Origin: Chlorokybus atmophyticus
Lineage: Eukaryota; Streptophyta; Chlorokybophyceae; Chlorokybales; Chlorokybaceae
Assembly: GCA_009103225.1 (NCBI GenBank)
Contig: RHPI01002823.1
Span: 446,989-510,988, forward strand
Reading direction: 5' to 3'
DNA: 64,000 nucleotides
This document shows, in pieces, positions 57,821-64,000 of this stretch. Position numbers and translations under genes: made by a program. Within the stretch, counting starts at the first letter, position 1. Every line of letters starts with the position of its first letter. A model generated the notes under the pieces. It was given only the letters and a program-made list of their open reading frames with translations, did no database searches and was not told the origin of the DNA.

Positions 57821-59027
57821 CACAAAAGCAAAGCAAAGAGGGTCGCAAGTTGGGCAGCCCACAGCACACACGAGTCGCCCCATGGCACTGATAAAGCCAA
57901 CACCTTTGTGCAGCCGCATTTGGGCGCCTTGACTGTCTTTATGGCACGGGTGAATAGTCTCCCATCATGCTGCTGCGTTGCAAGTAAAGGCAGAACGGTG
58001 GTGCAATGTCACATTCAAAGCATACTGTGTGAAAAAAAAAAAAAACGTAGCGCTCAACCCAATGGCAATGGCTAAGTGCATGCAAGGGAAGCAGAAAGGT
58101 TGACTAGCAAAGCTTACAAGCACATTTGCTTAGCTTGGAAGCACATGCCACATCACATGCAAAGCACACATTCACACAGCTGTGGTTAACACCCCATGCA
58201 TGCGACAATTGCAGCATGGTATCTCGTGTATGCCATTATCGACACAACACTAGCTTTGTTAAGGTGGGTTAAACACATTTTGTAGGTAGATGCACATGAT
58301 GCGGAGGTGAGAATCTGACGGCAGCAGCAGTACTAGTGCCTCGTGGTGCTACAATCCATGGCAGGATCTGCAGATGCGAAAGCAATTACAGTAAGGGGTG
58401 GGTTGATTGCTTTTCCTATGCCATGTTGCAAGTGGCCCAGGTGCCTTGCCAAGTTGATGCGGTCTGACTTGCATTTGATAAATCATTTTCTATCCTCCTT
58501 ACAACTGCAAGCATAAGGGCAAAGTCGAGGCACGTAGTACAAGCACACAGCATACCACAACGTGTAGTGCATTGGATTCAAGCCCTGTAGGCTAGTGGTG
58601 GTGGTGTTGTTTAAATAAAGTGTCATTATGTGGGTGTTTTGTTTTGTTTGTGCGCTTGGCATAGAGTGTTGCAATATGGATTCATATGCCCCAAGCAGGC
58701 AGGACATGACAACCGACATATACACATAAACCACTGCACGAGCTCCACTAGGCTAGGCTAGGCTAGGCTAGGCTAGGGGGGCTGGTTTTCATTCAATGCA
58801 CATTAATATGTGTAAGGCAGGACATGTGAGCAGGGTAGGAATGACGCAAACTACCGGCAGGCAGTACTCAGTTTACCTGCATTGTGCCACGAGGATGTTC
58901 AACATTATTAATGTCAACAACATTGATCAATCATATTCTTTGATCAGTTTAATAGGTATTGGTAGCAACAATGGTAGGCCTGTATAGTGTAAACTTCTGT
59001 ATTCATATTTGCCCGAATACCCCCCCC
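57821..59027. other. Downstream of UNC50, no gene seen
   Basis: Contains an A run (58031-58045), a CTAGG microsatellite (58748-58777) and no frame with family resemblance. The last 40 bases form one arm of an inverted repeat around the gap. Confidence 0.45.
58748..58777. repeat. CTAGG microsatellite, six units
   Basis: Six exact ctagg units in a row, followed by a G run. Confidence 0.9.
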
Positions 59028-59260
59028 NNNNNNNNNNNNNNNNNNNNNNNNNNNNNNNNNNNNNNNNNNNNNNNNNNNNNNNNNNNNNNNNNNNNNNNNN
59101 NNNNNNNNNNNNNNNNNNNNNNNNNNNNNNNNNNNNNNNNNNNNGGGGGGCTTTGTTTGACAGGCCCCTTTTAAGGACGCAATAGTGCCCTAATACACCC
59201 CCCTTCGTTGATTTTGCCGGGGGGGCTTTGTTTGTAGGGGGGGGGCATTCGGGCACATAC
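59004..59260. repeat. Inverted repeat arms around a 117-base N gap
   Basis: Left of the gap: tttgcccgaatacccccc. Right of it, on -: tgtgcccgaatgcccccccc, plus a repeated ggggggctttgtttg (59145 and 59220). N fills 59028-59144. It is probably one hairpin-forming repeat whose centre could not be assembled. Confidence 0.6.
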
Positions 59261-61826
59261 GGTAGTGGTCGTGCTGAAGTATGCATAAAGTCAACCCCCT
59301 TCTTTGCACCTACTTGCCTAGCTGTGACGGGAGCAATAATAATAGGGGTATTATTGCGACCTAAATAACACATTTTGTATGAATAAGTATTTAAATATGC
59401 TTATTTATACCTCTTTTCTGCGGTTCCTCGCTTATTAAAGGCTATGATGCTTTATCATAGCTTAAATAAGTCCCAATGGGTGTAGAACCGCTTATTCAAG
59501 CCTATTTAGTGTCACATTTGATATAATGTGATCACTATCTCGTTAGGTACCTTACGATAGGTATCTTTGGATAGGTACCTTATCGATAGGTACCTTATTT
59601 AAGCTGTGATTGGCTCACGCTAGATTTCCTAACTACCCTATCTGTAGGGTCGATGTCTAGTTGTGAGTTAATTATCGAGAGGTATATAGTTGATACTCTT
59701 GATATAAAAGGTCACATTAATCTGATGTGGGGACTTTCAGTTCTCTGCTCAGTGGCGGCCACGCCGTTGAAAGGCTTGTCATAGGCGGTGTGGGTGTTGG
59801 GGTAGAGGATTGAAGGGGCATCACCGGCGACGGTGGTGCTGTTACACTAGCACTATCAGAGCAACGCTTTTGGATGAGCGTGTACATCCATTGTTTAAAC
59901 ACGAATTGAAGCCATTTGCTTGGCCACAACTTTTAAAAAGTTTGGCTCGCAATGCGGGTATAATGTAGCCATAAAATTGTATTGCAACCGTTAGCATGTT
60001 AGTCACCAAGTGTTTATGCCGTATGCAAACGAATGTGCCAAGCGCACTCACCATAACACGACTACCTTAATCTTAGCAAACGCTGAGATGTGACTATTCA
60101 GATATGATTCGAAGCTCGAGCTCTGTTTCACGTGTACTATGTTGTTGAAATGTTGAGCTTGTTATGAATGAAGGAACACTTTTGGTTAATTATACGGTGG
60201 CTTACGGCATGTTGTTGATTGATTCAACAATTTTATATAAGCCTTACCAACCGAAAATTCATCTACAACGTTTTCAATTTACGTTGCGAAATTCGACATT
60301 GAGGCCTCAAGGCCGAATTCCCGATGTATAACGCTGTGATACAATGCTGCAGAGCTGGGTTGTAAAACTCGCATAGCGAGATACGTCATTAAAAAAACTT
60401 TAAAAAGCGTTGTTGTAATGAATAAAATTGATCACATGGGGCAACAATTAAAACATGAGAGTCTGATACACTCGTATGGTCCATTAATATACAAATATTT
60501 GTCAAAACTGCTAAGCGAAGCTTTAATTGTTGTGTTGATGGAATTCTGGTACATGGCTGGGCGAGAACAGGAGTGTTATACATTTATGCCTTAATAATGA
60601 TAATGAATAAAGTGAGAAAATGCACGTACATCGGGGTTAGGCGGCGGCGGCTCTCTTGGCAAGGTTGGCGGCGGGCATTTCCTATCCCACCCCCTGACAC
60701 ACTTGGTCCTATCCTTACTTCCCCTTGATCCCCGCCCCTCACACCCCACCCACGCCGCTGATTGCAGCCTGGCGGCCCAAGAGAGGCGCAGACCGTTGAT
60801 TTCACGAATCCACGAAAATCAACGGTCAGATCTTTATCTGCCGCAGTGAAGCAGTTTCTGGCGGGGGTTTGGCGGCAAGCGAGGCGGTGGCAGCAAGGTA
60901 GTGCTGGGGCGGTGGTTCGGAAATAGCTAGGGGTGACCCTAGTCCTCCTGGGCGTCCACCCCTTTCCTTAATCTAGCCAGCAGCACCGACATGCCAGGTT
61001 TGCGATGAGCTGGTGCTTTTTGGACTGCATTCAAGTTTGAGGAGAGCGGCAGTGCAGGGCAGGCAGGCCTTGGCTGTGTGTTGCTTCCCACCCCCTCCCC
61101 CCAAGGCTGCCCCACAGCACACGGGTCAACCCGGGCAAACTTGAGGGAACCAGGAGCGGGGTTTAGTGCACTTAAAGTGTAGGGTAACTGATGAGGGATT
61201 GGGCTAGTTCAATCGCCCTCCTCCTTTTGCACTTGCCGCAGGTTGGGATCTACCTCACATTCGATCCTGCTGCCACCCTCTTCCCGTTCACCCTCCTCGA
61301 ACTTTCTTTCAATAATCGATTGTTATGGACGTCGACCATCCTTCTCCCCCGTCTTCTCCTCTTCCTCGCCGTGTTTTTTCCGGCATCGCTGAAGCTGTAG
61401 CTTACTGAAGATGTTTGAAATGCCAAAAAACAGCTTTTCAGTGTACGACAATTTGCGTATAGCAAAGGCCGTATATGAAAGTTAGGAGCTCAATATTGTG
61501 CAACCTTAACAAATCATGTGCAACTTTCACGTTCTTTTTACTTTGCATGAGCGTTGCTATGTCATAATGAACCAAAAATTTCATTCCATTTGAGTGTCAT
61601 TTGCAACCTCAACAAAAAATTTTAGGCAATACATGCGCAGAAGTGTACAACCACAAAGCTGTCACAACAGCTTCACAACTGTGCAATTGGAGTAGTGGCC
61701 GCCACGTCCTGCTGAGGGCTTGCGACAATAGGCACGCAGGTGCACTGGCTCCCCGCCATTGTAGCAAGTGCGAGAGTCAGTTGACCCCTAATGAAAGCGG
61801 CCTGCATAGGAGCGGCCTTGTAGCTG
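59261..61826. other. Gene-poor stretch
   Basis: AT-richer than the rest. It holds iterations of ataggtacctta (59545-59600), a 12-bp inverted repeat at 60791-60827 and a G/C-rich pyrimidine stretch (61080-61400) whose open frames are composition-driven. No gene could be supported. Confidence 0.4.
60791..60827. repeat. Perfect 12-bp inverted repeat (gaccgttgattt)
   Basis: gaccgttgattt at 60791-60802 pairs with aaatcaacggtc at 60816-60827, with a 13-nt loop. Confidence 0.7.
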
Positions 61827-61887
61827 CTATGCCAGCACCTGATGCATAAGACCCAGAGTAGCGGGGGGGGGGGGGGGGGGGGGGGGN

Positions 61888-62087
61888 CTAGCAAGAATGT
61901 AGGCAGGCTTCGCCTTGAGTTTGGGCTGCACTGCAGACGCCTCTTTAATCGGCTTCTTTAGGCGCTCTGTTTCTGCATTATTCGCCGCTAGACGGTTTTT
62001 GGTGAGCTCCTTCACCACCTTTCAACTATGCTTGGTGGCGATGTTCATGTGATAGATATGCGTGCACACCTCGTCCGACGCTGGTGC
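61888..62087 (-). pseudogene. Fragment of a Lys-rich coding sequence, interrupted by the miniature LTR element
   Basis: On -, 62087 to 61888 reads a plausible frame, ASDEVCTHIYHMNIATKHS, one stop, then VVKELTKNRLAANNAETERL and a Lys/Pro-rich end. It stops at an N after a G run. The 5' side abuts the target duplication at 62088. Family not recognised; possibly a relic of another element's Gag. Confidence 0.35.
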
Positions 62088-62092
62088 ACAGA

Positions 62093-62171
62093 TGTAACGG
62101 GAAGGTACATTGAGTTACCATAAATCAATCATAAAAGCACCAAGTCTTTTATGGTCGAGTGGGCTGTGACA
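62093..62171 (+). repeat. Left LTR of the miniature element
   Basis: Begins tgtaacggg, ends ggctgtgaca; contains the A-box-like sequence. Confidence 0.85.
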
Positions 62172-62206
62172 TTGGTCGTCGGAGCTTGAGACCCGGGTTC
62201 GATTCC
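62152..62206 (+). promoter_or_regulatory. tRNA-like Pol III promoter (A and B boxes)
   Basis: tggtcgagtgg fits the A-box consensus and ggttcgattcc the B-box consensus. The surrounding bases do not fold into a full tRNA by eye, so this is a promoter-like relic, not a tRNA gene. Confidence 0.5.
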
Positions 62207-62547
62207 TGCCTTGCACACGAATTCCGCGGTAGTTGTTTCTTGATCCAATAACATCGTAAATGGTCACTTTATGAATGCCATCATTGATGGGTCGCGACTT
62301 GCATAATGGCAGTCGCACCGAACTGACCAGTTCAGTCGGCGCGGCAGGGCGCGACCTGCCTGTCGCGGCGACGCGTCCTGTGGGGCCGGCAGCGGCGCGC
62401 TATGCGCGCGTTGACCGGTATGGGCCTAAATTGGCCGGTCCTTGGGTGGTGGGGCCGGTAACCGACCCTAAATCAGATCCCTGGGAAGATTCCCCAGCTG
62501 ATGAGCGCCAGCTGCCGAGGACGTCAGCGTTCTTGAGTGGGGGGGAA

Positions 62548-62626
62548 TGTAACGGGAAGGTACATCAAGTTACCACAAATTGACCATAAAAGCACCAAGT
62601 CTTTTATGGTCGAGCGGGCTGTGACA
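62548..62626 (+). repeat. Right LTR of the miniature element
   Basis: Begins tgtaacggg after the purine tract, ends ggctgtgaca; followed by ACAGA. Confidence 0.85.
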
Positions 62627-62631
62627 ACAGA

Positions 62632-62838
62632 GAACATATGAGCAAGACTCGTTGCGAGCATTTATATTTAGGTTAAAGCCACAAGGTTAGCGCCAGGCGC
62701 ACCCGCATTACCATCACCACCCCACCTTTATATTTATATTATAATGCATATGCAAACCTGTTGCGTGCCTTTGACCTTGCTATAAGTACTCATAATGTGA
62801 TTACAAAGGTGGACATGCAAGGGTGTTGATACGGGCCC

Positions 62839-62933
<95 letters not shown>

Positions 62934-64000
62934 NGTGTATCTATATGATGCCGCTATGTAGATGGGCCAGCCTTTGTAAGCCGTGCTACCAAGCAGATGT
63001 AGCTCCATGCTCGTTTTCGGTAGCGGTTGCTTTGACTACTTCATCTCACGGCATTCTCAACACAACGAGACTTTCCAGGCGCAATCTTGCGCGGGCATGA
63101 TTTTCCTCCTCCATTATGCGGGTGGGTTTGCACACCAAACGGCGGGGGATATAGCAAGGTCACCGTGAATGGCCATCTCTCCAATAGTTTCGCCTTAAGC
63201 GCAGACTGTGTCTTTGCTCTAAATGTTGAAGCCTTCATTTTTCAATGGCCTCCAACACGGCATACGGCGTGTCGCACGATCCGGGGGGACCATCTGGACG
63301 AAGCAGTTGTTTACAGATGGCGTTTGATTTTTGTGTTTGCAGACAACAGCTGCCACCTTGTTAGAAAACGTTTGCCATCTCGAGGGGCAAGCTGTTGTCA
63401 ATACTTTGCCAATTACGCCAAGTTATTTGCATGATTCATTACATTACAACGTGGATGGTGCATTTACAATGTTGTCAAATGTTTGCCAACACGAAGCCTT
63501 TGCTGCTTGTAATTTGCATGTTTTTAGTGCTTACGTAAAACATGTGGTTGTCGTCATTGTTGGTAAACGTTGGCCAACACGCACAACTTAATGTTATCAA
63601 TTGCGGATGCGCGCGTTGATAGTATGTTACGGCTTATGGAAGTGTTGTGCTACTTACAAGCGCATATATCCGTAACCTCGCACCTCAAGTATATATACCC
63701 CATGTATATATCTCAAGTACACGGTGGTTCCAGGGTTTTTCTTTCTATTATTGAAGCGTTGCACCACTCGACGACGTGTAGGAAAATTTTGCACCCTGCT
63801 AGCTCGGCGTTCAATGAGCCACCACTTAAGGAAAAGGCTACCACTGTAGTACTGCGGGTTTTGTATGCACGACCTGTGGGTTACAGAGCGGCGTGCTATC
63901 AACTAGGCCACAGAGCTGACTTAATAACATTCAGCTCCTGTACAAAATATATTCTCAACCATCGCGCACAAGCTGCCGCCTGCCTGTCGGGCAATCGACA
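62632..64000. other. Window end, no gene seen
   Basis: Contains a run of about 95 C (62839-62933) ending in N at 62934, repeated gttttgccaacgttt-like words between 63340 and 63590, and a tRNA-like relic near 63850-63920. Open frames are short. Confidence 0.4.
63850..63920 (-). other. tRNA-like relic, possibly a SINE head
   Basis: On -, gctctgtggcctagttgata followed by aggtcgtgc has the spacing of a tRNA A box (tggcctagttg, 63900-63910) and the start of a T arm, resembling a threonine-type tRNA. The B box is not conserved, so it is not a working tRNA. Confidence 0.3.

Larger units (their letters stand above)
62093..62626 (+). mobile_element. Miniature LTR element (TRIM-like), 534 bp, with target duplication
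   Basis: LTRs 62093-62171 and 62548-62626 are 79 bases each with about six differences, begin TGTAACGGGAAGGTAC and end GGGCTGTGACA (TG...CA). ACAGA flanks both sides (62088-62092, 62627-62631), a perfect 5-bp target duplication. A purine tract (gtgggggggaa) directly precedes the 3' LTR. The 376-base interior has no protein domain. tggtcgagtgg (62152-62162) in the LTR matches a tRNA A box and ggttcgattcc (62196-62206) a B box, 44 bases apart, so a Pol III promoter may span the LTR edge. Confidence 0.85.

Noticed and set aside
62152-62225. A functional tRNA gene
   Set aside because: A and B boxes are present but the acceptor and T stems do not pair properly, and the A box is part of a repeated LTR.
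62275-62583. 102-codon open frame across the interior and right LTR of the miniature element
   Set aside because: It runs through the purine tract into the LTR; the C-terminal residues are just the LTR start. GC-rich composition explains the openness.

Overview
The window is nuclear DNA of a photosynthetic eukaryote, most likely a green alga (Chlorophyta). The evidence is a plastid-targeted magnesium-chelatase H subunit with 26 exons, many short GT-AG introns, plant/alga-type MUB and UNC50 genes, TGTAA polyadenylation motifs, and a PAT/kangaroo-like tyrosine-recombinase retrotransposon. There are two N gaps (15790-15946, 59028-59144), several long homopolymer runs with single N bases, and at least one probable mis-join. 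The species cannot be named from the sequence.

Layout. 1-87: last codons of a membrane protein (+). 1387-9510: ChlH (-), 26 exons, about 1580 aa. 9511-12061: no gene, small repeats. 12062-13304 and 47418-47951: the two halves of one minus-strand gene of unnamed family, split by 34 kb of nested transposons. 48551-49467: MUB, a prenylated ubiquitin-fold protein (-). 50746-51406: small basic protein (+). 52395-55465: caprin-like RGG protein (-). 55862-57820: UNC50 (+). 57821-64000: no host gene; gap-flanking inverted repeats and a miniature LTR element (62093-62626) with a 5-bp target duplication.

The transposon nest (13305-47417) has three layers. Layer 1 is an old, decayed Ty3/gypsy element on +, whose halves lie at 13305 to about 17693 and 37784-47417. 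Layer 2, between those halves, is a DIRS/PAT-like element (17815-21851 plus 33326-35324) with tyrosine recombinase on + and ORF1 and RT/RNase H on -. Layer 3, inside the DIRS element, is a younger Ty3/gypsy copy on - (21852-33325). A TIR element of about 2.4 kb (42533-44980) also sits in the old copy's integrase gene.

The most interesting system is the Ty3/gypsy family itself. Both copies encode, in one polyprotein, Gag with two CCHC knuckles, a DTGA protease, a C5-cytosine DNA methyltransferase with recognisable motifs I, IV, VI, VIII, IX and X, RT, RNase H, an HHCC/DDE integrase, and a C-terminal PHD finger. Both copies also have unusual ends: a repeat A at the 5' end, but B-A-B at the 3' end, a pattern known as split direct repeats in PAT/kangaroo elements rather than in gypsy elements. 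The element appears able to write (methyltransferase) and perhaps read (PHD) chromatin marks. Comparison of the copies shows stop codons that look like deaminated CpG, as expected if the family is itself methylated.
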